Assembly (NCBI GenBank): GCA_905194315.1 | Contig: CAJJRX010000008.1 | Span: forward strand, 1 to 64,000 | Reading direction: 5' to 3' | Length of the DNA stretch: 64,000 nucleotides | Origin: an uncultured Sutterella sp. | Lineage (GTDB): Bacteria > Pseudomonadota > Gammaproteobacteria > Burkholderiales > Burkholderiaceae_F | Program-made: the position numbers and the translations under genes | Shown here: positions 36,202-45,355 of the stretch, in pieces | Position numbering within the stretch: position 1 is the first letter of the stretch | Layout of the letters: each line of letters opens with the position of its first letter | Notes under the pieces: model-generated | Databases searched by the model: none | Seen by the model: only the letters and a program-made list of their open reading frames with translations | Told to the model about the DNA's origin: nothing

Positions 36202-36693
36202 ATGGTAGAAGAACCCAGAAATGGTGACTTTGAAAGCTATATCAGGGCGATTGAAGCGCAAACGCTGCGCCGCCTTCAGGAAGCGGGGCTCGGCACACTT
36301 GACGAGGAAACGCTCACCGGCATGCCGCCGGCAAAGCCCGCACGGGCAAAACGCGATCCGTTTGCCGGAACAGCCGGAAACAGGAGAGAGCTCAGCCGAG
36401 CCGACACGCGTGAAGCGGCCCGCAGTGTGCTCTCACAGCTTGGCTGGGGAAGCAGCAGCGCGCAGAGCGCGCCGCAAACGCAGACCACCTCCCCCGCCCC
36501 GCGCAGAGTGCGTCGCATCAATCCGCGCGGCAGCTCCACCGCCGGACAGTTTTTCGGCGCCGCCCTGACCGTGTTCGGCACCGTGGCCAGCCTGCTGATG
36601 GTGGCAACGGGGGCGGATGCCCGGGACATCTTCCCGATGCCGTTTCTCATGATTCCGGTCGGAGTTTTTGTGGCACTCAAGAGTACAAAGTAA
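36202..36693 (+). CDS. Unknown 163-residue protein with two C-terminal membrane helices
   Basis: The N-terminal ~100 residues are polar and partly helical (MVEEPRNGDFESYIRAIEAQTLRRLQEAG), then a Pro/Thr/Gln linker, then two hydrophobic helices (FFGAALTVFGTVASLLMVA and FPMPFLMIPVGVFVAL). AAGGAG precedes ATG 36202, and a TACAAT box lies at 36141-36146, so this start is better than the longer open frame from 36013. I do not recognise the family. Confidence 0.72.
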   Translation: MVEEPRNGDFESYIRAIEAQTLRRLQEAGLGTLDEETLTGMPPAKPARAKRDPFAGTAGNRRELSRADTREAARSVLSQLGWGSSSAQSAPQTQTTSPAPRRVRRINPRGSSTAGQFFGAALTVFGTVASLLMVATGADARDIFPMPFLMIPVGVFVALKSTK

Positions 36694-36719
36694 ACTGCGA
36701 CGCTTAACTGACAAACATA

Positions 36720-36748
36720 AGCCGCGGCACGGGCCGCGGCTTGTTTTT
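36720..36748 (+). terminator. Rho-independent terminator
   Basis: AGCCGCGGC / GCCGCGGCT with a 4-base loop is followed by TTGTTTTT. Confidence 0.88.
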
Positions 36749-36766
36749 GTCTGGCGTTACACCCGC

Positions 36767-37495
36767 TCAGAGAAGCGCTGCCACCCAGCGGGCGAGCACA
36801 CCGCGGCTTTGCGCCTCAAGAAAAAGTCCGTCGCGCATTCTTTCCAGCCGCAGAAGGCGTGCAAGAAGCAGGCCGGCCGCCTGAGGCGTGAGGTTGTCTC
36901 TTCCCTCGGCAAAGAGCCGGTTGACGGTCTCCGGAGTTTCCTCTGCGGTGACACTCACCGCTTCGAGCGCCTTCCAGAAGTCGAGTGTCTCGCGTGCGTA
37001 GGCCACGTAGACAAAGCGACCTTCCGGGTCCGCGGTCCACTCCCCCACCGGATGCGTCGTGAGAAAGTCGTAAAACGCGCGGGCCGTCTCGGGTGCGATT
37101 CGCACGGCGGGAAGCGCCAGGGAGTGCTTCCCGGAGGCTGCTGCCGCAGAGGCTGCGGGCTCAGGCGCCGGGTATTTACGCAGGTTTTTCTGAAGTTTTT
37201 TCTTCACGATCTCATCGAGATCAAACCCCGCCCGGTCGGCAAAGAGCACGGCATAAATGAGCACATCGGCGAGCTCCTCGGCCATGTGTTCACGCTCAGC
37301 GGGATTGTCGGTTTTCTCACCCGTCCACTGAAAACACTCGAGCAGCTCGGCCGCCTCGAGCGTGAGCGAGAGCGAGAGATCCTTCAGGTTGTGAAAGGGT
37401 CGCCAGTGACGCGCATCACGAAAGCGCACAATCTCTTCAACAGTCGCTTCGCTCAGCCGGTTGCGCACGCTCTCAGAGAGGAACTTTTCCGTCAC
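36767..37495 (-). CDS. MazG-like nucleotide pyrophosphohydrolase with extra C-terminal domain
   Basis: The first ~115 residues match the small all-alpha NTP pyrophosphohydrolases (DCTPP1/RS21-C6 type), with FRDARHWRPFHNLKDL, the Mg2+-binding SLTLEAAELLE and EELADVLIYAVLFAD. These enzymes hydrolyse non-canonical dNTPs to monophosphates. Residues ~130-242 form an additional domain I cannot assign (ARAFYDFLTTHPVGEW), longer than stand-alone family members. The start is GTG, 3 bp after the stop of the upstream gene, so the two are coupled. Confidence 0.82.
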   Translation of the reverse strand: MTEKFLSESVRNRLSEATVEEIVRFRDARHWRPFHNLKDLSLSLTLEAAELLECFQWTGEKTDNPAEREHMAEELADVLIYAVLFADRAGFDLDEIVKKKLQKNLRKYPAPEPAASAAAASGKHSLALPAVRIAPETARAFYDFLTTHPVGEWTADPEGRFVYVAYARETLDFWKALEAVSVTAEETPETVNRLFAEGRDNLTPQAAGLLLARLLRLERMRDGLFLEAQSRGVLARWVAALL

Positions 37496-37498
37496 CGC

Positions 37499-38869
37499 TC
37501 AGTGCTCCAGAATCATGAGTGCCGCAACGCTGTTGTCCGGGTTGAGCTTCACGGCAAAGCGGCGGGGACGTCCCTGCAGAATGAGGAACTGATCAACGCT
37601 CGCCTGCACACGGCGCATATCCGCCTTGAGGCAGGCCATGGCCTTTTCGTGCTCGGCTTCGAGCGTTTTGATATCGCGGTTGAGCTGTCCCACCATCGAC
37701 ATCACCTCTTCGGAGAAGCCGCGGGAGTGGTTTTCCATGGCTTCGAACGCGATGTCCTGAGACTTTTTGAGCAGCGCCTTGAAGTCCGGGAAGAGCGCGA
37801 CGTTGCGCTCAATGTTGTGCGAGCAGTGAATACCGTGCAGATACGTATCCCCGCTCATGACACGGATAAGGGCGAGCGCGCGCAGAAAGAGCACCGAAAG
37901 CTCCCGCTCGATCATGTACGCCACGGCATTAGTGAGCGCCATGTCGGCCTCCTGCACGGTGCGGATGTTTCTCACCATCGTCTGTACGGTCGCATCGATA
38001 CGGGCATTGATCGCATAGAGTTTGTGCGCGAGCCGGTCAATACGCTCGCAGCGCTCCTGCGCCTTGCCGGGCTGGGCACCCAGGCGGCGCACATCGCGCA
38101 CGAGATCAAAGAGTTCGTCCCAGTAGCTCGTCCAGGCCACCCCCTGCACGGCGGCAACAAGCAGCTTGGCGCGCGGCATCAGATTTCGCACAAGTGCGAG
38201 CTCCTCTTCAAGAAGCTCATCGAGTTCATGCTTTTTGTCCACCGGATTGCACATGAGCCAGAGGTTCTGCACGTGCGCCTCGCTGCCGAAGTCATAGTCT
38301 TCAACGGGCATCGCATCGCCGAGCGGGCGCACTTTCTCGTCAAGCGCGATGATCGAGAGATCCGCCGCAGTCGCGTTCGGGTGCGGCATAAAGCCGTTCG
38401 TGTACGCCTCCTGAATCATGTGCGAGAAATTGATCGCGTAGACAAAACGGCTCAGACCGTCGCCGGGAATTCTCGCGAGCGCCACGTTGCGGGCAAAGAG
38501 CGGCTCGAGCGACTTGAGTTCAGCCTTTGTTGAGGGGATTTCGCGGTAAAAGGGTTCGTCGACCTCGAGGGCGCGCTGGATATAGAGATCGGCCACCTCG
38601 GGGTGATTGTTGAGCTGCGTCACCGCAAGCATCACCGGGCGTGAGACCCCCTGACGCTCTCTGACGGGCGGCTCGGGTTCAGGTTCCGGGATCCGCACGT
38701 TCGCCGGCGTGACGAGTTTTTCAGGACGCCGCCCGACGCGCTCGACACGGCGAGGCTGCTTTTTAGGGGCGCCGCCCGAGACGCGGCGGTAGACCTGCCA
38801 GCCGATACCGGCCCCCAGACAGAGCAGGCAGGCAATGGTTAAAACCCAGGTGAAAAGCTCGTGTTGCAT
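37499..38869 (-). CDS. Unknown 456-residue membrane-anchored protein
   Basis: One N-terminal hydrophobic helix (FTWVLTIACLLCLGAGIGW) is followed by a basic Pro-rich linker, then a long, mostly helical soluble domain with conserved-looking charged segments (MVGQLNRDIKTLEAEHEKAMACL near the end). I do not recognise a family. It lies 3 bp upstream of the MazG-like gene on the same strand, forming a two-gene operon. It is probably an inner-membrane protein with a cytoplasmic or periplasmic body. Confidence 0.72.
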   Translation of the reverse strand: MQHELFTWVLTIACLLCLGAGIGWQVYRRVSGGAPKKQPRRVERVGRRPEKLVTPANVRIPEPEPEPPVRERQGVSRPVMLAVTQLNNHPEVADLYIQRALEVDEPFYREIPSTKAELKSLEPLFARNVALARIPGDGLSRFVYAINFSHMIQEAYTNGFMPHPNATAADLSIIALDEKVRPLGDAMPVEDYDFGSEAHVQNLWLMCNPVDKKHELDELLEEELALVRNLMPRAKLLVAAVQGVAWTSYWDELFDLVRDVRRLGAQPGKAQERCERIDRLAHKLYAINARIDATVQTMVRNIRTVQEADMALTNAVAYMIERELSVLFLRALALIRVMSGDTYLHGIHCSHNIERNVALFPDFKALLKKSQDIAFEAMENHSRGFSEEVMSMVGQLNRDIKTLEAEHEKAMACLKADMRRVQASVDQFLILQGRPRRFAVKLNPDNSVAALMILEH

Positions 38870-39191
38870 GACGCTAAAAAATATTCCAGAGTAGGTCTTG
38901 TGAGAGCGTTTTAGCTTATCACAACGGCGCGCGCACGCGTCCCGGTGTTGCCCGAAAGAGTGAACGCGGCTCGACTTAGATCAAACCTAAATTCAGTCCT
39001 GTTGGTATGATATAGAAAATTCCGGCGCCCGGTCCCATACCCCGGGTGCACCTGACGGCGGCCCTCAAGTAAAAAAAGGATTCCCCCTTATGTCCGGAGG
39101 CACTCCGCCGGCCCGAGGCAGATAACAGCAGCCGGCGCGGCCTGTCGAACCCGCCCGCAGCATATAACGAAAAGACGAGGAGTCAAGCAAA
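38870..39191. other. Divergent intergenic region with promoter elements
   Basis: No gene is seen. Around 38974-39020 there is AGATCAAACCTAAATTC and then TTGGTATGATATAG, an extended -10-like element that could serve the aldo/keto reductase gene with a ~175-base leader. Confidence 0.45.
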
Positions 39192-40046
39192 GTGTTCCAT
39201 TCCTTTCTCGATAGGCTAGAACTCGCCAACGGTGTTCAGATGCCCTGCATTTCATTTGGCTCGTGGCAGGTTCCCAACGAGACACAGCTCGTGGACGCCA
39301 TCAGTCAGGCCATCCAGCTCGGATACCGTTCCTTCGACACCGCGCAGATCTACGGCAACACCGCCGCCATCGGACACGCCATCCGGGAGTCCACCATCGC
39401 GCGTGAGGAATTCTTCATCACCTCGAAGATCTGGGTCACCAACCGCTCGCCCGACGGCGTGCGTGCCGCAGTGACCGAGATGCTCGAGCAGCTGCGCACC
39501 CCCTACCTTGACCTCCTGGTTATTCACTGGCCGGCTGCTCAGGGTGAACCCATGATCTGGCAGAGCCAGAACGTGGGCACGTGGCGCGCCATGGAGGAGC
39601 TCTACCGCGAGGGACGTCTGCGCGCCATCGGTACCGCGAACTTTCTCCCGCACCATCTGGTGCCGATGATGGCACGCGCGAGCATCCCGCCGATGGTCAA
39701 CCAGCTCGAGCTGCACCCGGGCTACCCGCAGTTTGCGGCTGTGAACTTCTGCTTCAAGCACAATATCGCGATTCAGGCCTGGAGTCCGCTCGGCCGCGGC
39801 ATGCTGCTGAGAAACCCGACCGTGATCCGCATCGCCCAGCGCCTCGGGATGACACCCGCGCAGGTGGCGATCCGCTGGTCGCTCGACCACGGGTTCATGC
39901 CGATCGTCAAGGCGCTCGAGATGACGCACCAGCGCCAGAACCTTGACGTGTTCAAGATGAAGCTTGACGCCGAAGCGATGGCCGAGCTTGACGCCATGCC
40001 CCAGACCGCCTATTCGGGTCTGCATCCCGACACGGTCACGTTCTGA
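39192..40046 (+). CDS. Aldo/keto reductase
   Basis: A 284-residue NADPH-dependent (beta/alpha)8 oxidoreductase. Seen are GYRSFDTAQIYGN with the catalytic Tyr, TSKIWVTN with the catalytic Lys, LDLLVIHWP with the active-site His, and the cofactor region SPLGRG plus VKALEMTHQRQNL, which replaces the usual IPKS motif. The natural substrate (aldehyde or ketone) is unknown. The start is GTG 39192 with GAGGAG at good spacing. It is monocistronic, with its own terminator. Confidence 0.9.
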   Translation: MFHSFLDRLELANGVQMPCISFGSWQVPNETQLVDAISQAIQLGYRSFDTAQIYGNTAAIGHAIRESTIAREEFFITSKIWVTNRSPDGVRAAVTEMLEQLRTPYLDLLVIHWPAAQGEPMIWQSQNVGTWRAMEELYREGRLRAIGTANFLPHHLVPMMARASIPPMVNQLELHPGYPQFAAVNFCFKHNIAIQAWSPLGRGMLLRNPTVIRIAQRLGMTPAQVAIRWSLDHGFMPIVKALEMTHQRQNLDVFKMKLDAEAMAELDAMPQTAYSGLHPDTVTF

Positions 40047-40059
40047 CATACCGCTTCGG

Positions 40060-40091
40060 GCCGGGTGCGCAGCGGCGCGCCCGGCTTTTTT
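40060..40091 (+). terminator. Rho-independent terminator
   Basis: GCCGGG-TGCGC pairs with GCGCG-CCCGGC around loop AGCG, followed by six T, after the aldo/keto reductase gene. Confidence 0.9.
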
Positions 40092-40458
40092 CACGCCGCT
40101 ATTTCCGCACTGTCCTGCCACCTAGGGAAAGTCCCAATACCACCCAGGCAGTTTTGCGGATTTTAAAACGCATTTTTTCTCCCCTCCCTATTCTTTTCAG
40201 GAATAGCGCAAAACGCCTTATAGGGCTGAATTTTCACGTCTTCATCGAACCGACCTGGCGGTGCATACCACGCTCACTCAAGGGTTTTTGCTCATCCCAT
40301 ACGGGAGGGGTGATCTCCCCCGTTACGGTAGTTTTCTCTCCCCTCCACTGCTCCTACAATGACCCTCATCCGAATGATCAAGTCCGCTCTCCCGCCGGCC
40401 TAGGCTGACAGAAAGGGCGGACGGCATCCACCACACTATTGAGGTTAACTAAAGCACC
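40092..40458 (+). other. Upstream region of the nap operon
   Basis: No gene is seen. The region is T/C-rich. CCTAGGGAAAGTCCC lies near 40132. I find no complete FNR box and no convincing pair of NarL heptamers, only a half site ATCAA near 40376. Confidence 0.45.
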
Positions 40459-40713
40459 ATGAACTACTCCAGCATTCTCATCGCCTTTGACCCCGACCGC
40501 ATGAACGAGACACTCGAACGCGTGGGCGGCATTGAAGGTGTGGAGGTCTTTCAGATCGACGAGCCCAATCACCGTGCCATCGCCGTGATCGAGGCGCCCT
40601 CCACCGGCCGCGAGGTGAGTGCCTTTGAAACAGTTCAGAAGCTCGACGGTGTTGTGGACGTGAGTCTGATCAACCACTATTTCGCCGACGAGGAAGTCCC
40701 CTCGCAGAGCTGA
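40459..40713 (+). CDS. napD: Nitrate reductase maturation chaperone NapD
   Basis: An 84-residue ferredoxin-fold protein that binds the twin-arginine signal of NapA and holds it back until the molybdenum cofactor is inserted. It begins with the typical MNYSSILIAF and has GGIEGVEVFQID and DGVVDVSLINHYF. It is the first gene of napDAGHB. Its small size and position immediately before a Tat-signal NapA support the call. Confidence 0.9.
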   Translation: MNYSSILIAFDPDRMNETLERVGGIEGVEVFQIDEPNHRAIAVIEAPSTGREVSAFETVQKLDGVVDVSLINHYFADEEVPSQS

Positions 40714-40865
40714 GGACTCACGGCGGCCCCGTTTTTTTATCCTGCCCGTGTGACGGCTGACCCCACTCGAGAGGCGAAAGACCCCGAATCTGAAACCCGC
40801 CCGCTCAGAGCAGACCGTCACAGGCCAAGCAACCCAGACGTGCCACACGCACGAAGGAGATCCCC

Positions 40866-43604
40866 ATGACAATCAAACCTGTCAATCAGGAACGTCGCAC
40901 CCTTCTCAAATCCGGCCTTGCGGCCTCCGCCGCCATGTCTGTCGGCATCCCCATCGTTCCGCTCGCCAAGACCCAGGCTGAAGCCGTCAGCAAAGACATC
41001 ACCTGGCACAAGGGCGTCTGCCGCTTCTGCGGTACCGGCTGCGGTCTGCAGGTCGGTGTGCAGAACGGCCGCGTTGTGGCGACCATGGGGGATCCGGACG
41101 CGCCCGTCAACCGCGGGCTCAACTGCGTCAAGGGCTACTTCAATGCCAAGATTCTCTACGGCAAGGACCGTCTCACCCGTCCGCTGATGCGTAAAAAGAA
41201 CGGCAAGTTTGACAAGGAAGGCGAATTCGTGCCCGTCTCCTGGAAAGAGGCGTTTGATGAAATGGAACGTCAGTTCCGCCGTGTCTACGAAGCCAAGGGA
41301 CCGGCCGCGGTCGGTCTGATCGGCTCGGGTCAGTACACGATTCCCGAAGCCTACGCCGCGAGCAAACTCTGGAAGGGTGCCTTCCGCTCGAACAACATCG
41401 ACCCGAATGCCCGTCTTTGCATGGCCAGCGCCGTGGTGGGCTTTTATCAGGTCTTCGGTATTGACGAGCCGGCCAACAACTACTCCGACATTGAAAAGAG
41501 CGACCTGATGGTGCTCTGGGGCAACAACATGGCCGAAGCCCATCCGGTGCTCTGGTCGCGCGTTGTGGACCGCAAACTCACGCACAAGGCCACGAAGATC
41601 GTCAACCTGACGACCTTCCGCAACATGAGCAGCGACTTTGCCGACCTCACCATCATCTTCAAGCCCAATACGGACCTCGCGATCGCGAACTTCCTGCTGC
41701 GCGAAATTCTGCGCCGCAACGTCGTTGATCAGGACTTCGTGAACCGCCACTGCGTGTTTGCGGCCGGCGTGACCGACATCGGTTACGGTCTGCGCAACAC
41801 GGACAAATTCGCCTATCCGGCTGAAAAGGACGTCATGGCCCGCCAGCTCAAGGTGACGCTTGACAAGTACGAAGCCCGCGGCATGGGTCTCAAGGAAGGT
41901 CAGGAGGTTGAGCAGAAGAACACGGGTGCGACCGCCGGCAAGCACTGGCAGATCACGCTCGAGGATTTCCGCAAGGGTGTCGAGCCCTACGATCTTGACT
42001 TTGTCGCCGAGCTCGCCAAGGGTGACGCTGACGAGTCGCTCGATACGTTCAAGAAAAAACTCATGGATCTCGCCGACCTTGTCTGCGACCGGAAGCGCAA
42101 CTTCATGAGCTACTGGTGCATGGGCTTTAACCAGCATCAGCGCGGCGTCTGGGTCAATGAGCTCGTGTACTCCATCCACCTGCTCCTTGGCAAGCACGCC
42201 AAACCGGGCAACGGCGCCTTCTCGCTCACCGGTCAGCCCTCTGCCTGCGGTTCCGCCCGCGAAGTCGGTGCCTTCTCGCACCGTCTGCCCGCTGACATGC
42301 TTGTGGCCAATCCCAAGCACCGTGAAATCACCGAAGGCATCTGGGGCATGCCCGCCGGCACGCTCAACCCGAAGGTTGGCGCCAGCCTCATGGATATGCT
42401 CAAAGGCCTTGAAGACAAGTCGATCAACTTCCTCTGGACGCAGGTCGTCAATATCTTCCAGTCCACGCCCAACAACACGCACTGGATCAAGGCCGCCCGC
42501 GATCCGGAAAACTTCGTCGTGGTCTCGGACATCTACCCGACCTTCTCCTCGGCTGTGGCTGACCTGATTCTGCCGGCTGCGGGCCACTTCGAGAAGTGGG
42601 GTCTGTACGGCAATGCTGAACGCCGCACGCAGGGCTGGCATCAGCTCCTCGACGCGCCGGGTGAAGCACGCACCGACCTGTGGATGATGATGGAATTCGC
42701 CCGCCGCTTTAAAGTGGGTGAACTCTGGAAGGCCCAGCCCCTCAAGGGTGTGCCCGGTGACATGCTCCCTGACGTCGTTGCCGCTGCTGCCGAAAAGGGC
42801 ATCAAGGCCGACACCGATCTCGCCAGCGTGCTCTTTATGCCTAACGCGAAGCGTCAGGCCGTCTGGCCCGATCCGCTCTACAAGGGCGAAAAGAACGCCA
42901 CCGGCAAGGCACTCAACCTGCCGTACTTCCCGGAAAAGGCGCTCTTTAACGAGTACCGCGAGTTCACCGTGGGTCATGCGCATGACCTCGCCGACTTCGA
43001 CACGTACCAGGATCCGAAGACCCGCGGTCTGCTCTGGCCGGTCGTCAACGGCAAGGAAACCGAGTACCGCTTCAACCCCGAGTACGACACCTATGCCAAA
43101 CCGGACAACCTCTTCTACGGTCCGCTCATGAAGGAAATGCCCTCGGGCGACCTCTACGGCGTGACGAACAAAGAGGCCCAGAAGTTCCCCGGCAAGGCGA
43201 AGATCTTCTTCCGTCCGTACGCCGCGCCGGTTGAGCAGCCCGATCAGCAGTATGACCTCTGGCTCTCCACGGGTCGTATTCTCGAGCACTGGCATACCGG
43301 CACGATGACCGGCCGCGTGCCCGAGCTCGCCCGCTCCGAACCGAACGCCGTGCTCTACATGAACCCGGCTGACGCGGAGGCGCGCGGTCTCAAGCGCGGC
43401 TCTAAGGCCAGAGTGACGAGCCGCCACGGCGAGTGCGAAGCGGTGGTTGAAACCGGTCACCGCAACATCATGCCGCGCGGCATGACCTGGCTCGCCTTCT
43501 TCGATCCGAAGGTCCGCACCAATGCGGTGGTGATCGACTCGGCCGACCCGATCTCGCTTGAACCTGACTTCAAGAAGACCGCGGTGAAGGTCACGAAGGC
43601 GTAA
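40866..43604 (+). CDS. napA: Periplasmic nitrate reductase catalytic subunit NapA
   Basis: A 912-residue molybdoenzyme reducing nitrate to nitrite in the periplasm. It has a Tat signal (ERRTLLKSG), the [4Fe-4S] ligands Cys52, Cys55, Cys59 and Cys87, and a candidate Mo-ligand Cys185 in ARLCMASAV. The bis-MGD contacts include GSGQYTIPE and the C-terminal STGRILEHWHTGTMTGR. It is about 80 residues longer than most E. coli-type NapA, with an insertion around residues 330-370. Codon bias is very strong, suggesting high expression. It lies with napD upstream and napG downstream. Confidence 0.96.
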   Translation: MTIKPVNQERRTLLKSGLAASAAMSVGIPIVPLAKTQAEAVSKDITWHKGVCRFCGTGCGLQVGVQNGRVVATMGDPDAPVNRGLNCVKGYFNAKILYGKDRLTRPLMRKKNGKFDKEGEFVPVSWKEAFDEMERQFRRVYEAKGPAAVGLIGSGQYTIPEAYAASKLWKGAFRSNNIDPNARLCMASAVVGFYQVFGIDEPANNYSDIEKSDLMVLWGNNMAEAHPVLWSRVVDRKLTHKATKIVNLTTFRNMSSDFADLTIIFKPNTDLAIANFLLREILRRNVVDQDFVNRHCVFAAGVTDIGYGLRNTDKFAYPAEKDVMARQLKVTLDKYEARGMGLKEGQEVEQKNTGATAGKHWQITLEDFRKGVEPYDLDFVAELAKGDADESLDTFKKKLMDLADLVCDRKRNFMSYWCMGFNQHQRGVWVNELVYSIHLLLGKHAKPGNGAFSLTGQPSACGSAREVGAFSHRLPADMLVANPKHREITEGIWGMPAGTLNPKVGASLMDMLKGLEDKSINFLWTQVVNIFQSTPNNTHWIKAARDPENFVVVSDIYPTFSSAVADLILPAAGHFEKWGLYGNAERRTQGWHQLLDAPGEARTDLWMMMEFARRFKVGELWKAQPLKGVPGDMLPDVVAAAAEKGIKADTDLASVLFMPNAKRQAVWPDPLYKGEKNATGKALNLPYFPEKALFNEYREFTVGHAHDLADFDTYQDPKTRGLLWPVVNGKETEYRFNPEYDTYAKPDNLFYGPLMKEMPSGDLYGVTNKEAQKFPGKAKIFFRPYAAPVEQPDQQYDLWLSTGRILEHWHTGTMTGRVPELARSEPNAVLYMNPADAEARGLKRGSKARVTSRHGECEAVVETGHRNIMPRGMTWLAFFDPKVRTNAVVIDSADPISLEPDFKKTAVKVTKA

Positions 43605-43632
43605 ACCCGCCAGTCGACCGGGAGACTGCGAT

Positions 43633-44412
43633 ATGACGAAAGCCAAACCGCAATCACTCTCCCGGCGGCAGGTTCTGACGGCCGCGGTGGAAGTATCCGC
43701 CGCGGGCGTCGTTCTCGCCTGGGGTTTCGGGTTTATCGCTGCACGCGATGCCCGTGCCCGGTGGGTGCCCCGTCCGCCCGGAGCGATTGATGACATGAAA
43801 GCGTTTCTTGCCGCCTGCTCGCGCTGCGGTCAGTGCGTTACCGCCTGCCCGTACGACACGCTCAGTCTGGCAAGCCCCTCGGATCCAGCCCCGGCGGGCA
43901 CGCCTTTTTTCGTCCCGAGAAAGGTGCCCTGCTACATGTGCGTGGATATCCCCTGTGTGAAGGCCTGCCCGACAGGCGCGCTTGATCATTCGCTCACCGA
44001 AATCGAAAAAGCCCGCATGGGTGTGGCACTTATTGACCCGGACTCGTGTCTGTCGTTTCAGGGGCTTCGCTGCGAGGTGTGCTACCGCGCCTGTCCCGAA
44101 ACCGACAAGGCGATCGTGATTGACTCTCAGCCCAGAGAGCTGAGCAGGCACGCGAAATTTCTCCCTGTTGTGAAACCTGAACACTGCACGGGCTGCGGCC
44201 TGTGCGAGCAGGCCTGTCCGACGGACAGTGCCGCCATCCGTGTGGCAGAGCGTGACGCCGTGCTCGGCAGAATCGGCCGGCACTACCGGCTCGGCTGGCT
44301 GGGCGAAGACGATATTCACAACCGGCCCGAGACGGTGGAGCAAAAGCCTGCCGTGACTGAGGACGAGAGTACGCAAAATGCGCTCGACTCGCTCAAAGCC
44401 TTTAAATTCTGA
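43633..44412 (+). CDS. napG: Ferredoxin-type quinol dehydrogenase subunit NapG
   Basis: A 259-residue periplasmic iron-sulfur protein with a Tat-like start (LSRRQVLTAA) and four [4Fe-4S] clusters, shown by CSRCGQCVTACPYD, CYMCVDIPCVKACP, CEVCYRACPE and CTGCGLCEQACP. With membrane-bound NapH it passes electrons from the quinol pool toward NapB. Since no napC is present, NapGH is probably the only route from quinol in this operon. Confidence 0.95.
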   Translation: MTKAKPQSLSRRQVLTAAVEVSAAGVVLAWGFGFIAARDARARWVPRPPGAIDDMKAFLAACSRCGQCVTACPYDTLSLASPSDPAPAGTPFFVPRKVPCYMCVDIPCVKACPTGALDHSLTEIEKARMGVALIDPDSCLSFQGLRCEVCYRACPETDKAIVIDSQPRELSRHAKFLPVVKPEHCTGCGLCEQACPTDSAAIRVAERDAVLGRIGRHYRLGWLGEDDIHNRPETVEQKPAVTEDESTQNALDSLKAFKF

Positions 44413-44432
44413 GTGCTTGCGGGGAATACACC

Positions 44433-45335
44433 ATGAGTGAAACACAGTCAGTCAAACGCCCCGTGCGGCATCTTCCGCCGCCCAGAACCCCTGCCGAATG
44501 GGTGCGGCGCAACCGTTACGGCATCGCGCGACACGCGGTGCAGCTTCTTATTCTTCTTCTCTTTACAGGCACTGCAAAGTGGGGCTGGACGCTCTGGGAC
44601 CGTCCTCTTCTCGATGGCACCCTCTCGAACTCCACCGTTCTGGGCGCCATCCCTCTAACCGACCCGTTCGCCCTGCTGCAACGCCTGGCGGCAGGGCATC
44701 TGCCGATCGCCACCGCTGCTGCCGGTGCGCTCATCACCGTGCTCTTTTACGTGCTCGCGGGCTCCCGGCTTTTCTGCGGCTGGGTCTGTCCGATGAATCT
44801 GGTGACCGAAGCGGCGGATGCCCTGCGACGCAGACTTGGACTTCCGGCTGACCTGATCAGGCCGGATAAAAAACTTCGTTACATTTTTTCCGGCGCAACG
44901 CTTCTGGTGAGTTTTCTCACCGGCGTGGCCGCTTTTGAACTCGTGAGCCCCCAGGCACTTCTCTGGAGAGACGCCATTTTCGGCACAGGGCTCTGGGCGG
45001 CGGCCATTTCGCTTACCGTTTTTTCGTTCGATCTGGCGGTCGCAAAAAACGGGTGGTGTTCGCATCTTTGTCCGCTTGGCGGATTTTGGGGAGCAATTTC
45101 CCGCATAAATCCCAAAGCCTGTATTAGAATAAATTTTGCAAGTAATACCTGTACCCATTGCGGGGATTGCTTGCGTGTATGCCCCGAACCGCAGATTATC
45201 AGGTTCAATGAACTTGACCGCACAGGCCGGATCCCTATTGGTGACTGCATCCAGTGTGGACGTTGTATAGAGGTCTGTCCTGAGGACTCACTACAGTTTA
45301 ATCTTGCGGGAAAACTACACAAATCCGACGTTTAA
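44433..45335 (+). CDS. napH: Quinol dehydrogenase membrane subunit NapH
   Basis: A 300-residue inner-membrane protein with four helices, the CxxxCP redox motifs FCGWVCPMNLV and CSHLCPLGG on the cytoplasmic side, and a C-terminal cytoplasmic domain with two [4Fe-4S] ferredoxin motifs (CTHCGDCLRVCPEP and CIQCGRCIEVCPED). It oxidises quinol and hands electrons to NapG. It starts 20 bp after napG. Confidence 0.95.
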   Translation: MSETQSVKRPVRHLPPPRTPAEWVRRNRYGIARHAVQLLILLLFTGTAKWGWTLWDRPLLDGTLSNSTVLGAIPLTDPFALLQRLAAGHLPIATAAAGALITVLFYVLAGSRLFCGWVCPMNLVTEAADALRRRLGLPADLIRPDKKLRYIFSGATLLVSFLTGVAAFELVSPQALLWRDAIFGTGLWAAAISLTVFSFDLAVAKNGWCSHLCPLGGFWGAISRINPKACIRINFASNTCTHCGDCLRVCPEPQIIRFNELDRTGRIPIGDCIQCGRCIEVCPEDSLQFNLAGKLHKSDV

Positions 45336-45355
45336 TAAGAATCAAGGAGATCATC

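Noticed and set aside
40360..40400. A possible FNR box upstream of napD
   Set aside because: Only the ATCAA half site is present; the TTGAT half is missing at the right distance.
40818..43796. A 992-codon open frame antisense to napA, and similar long frames antisense to the P1B ATPases, gsiB, speF, ccmF and uvrC
   Set aside because: These are mirror frames of GC-rich, codon-biased genes. Their translations are rich in Arg/His/Ala with no family likeness, and the true genes on the other strand are certain.
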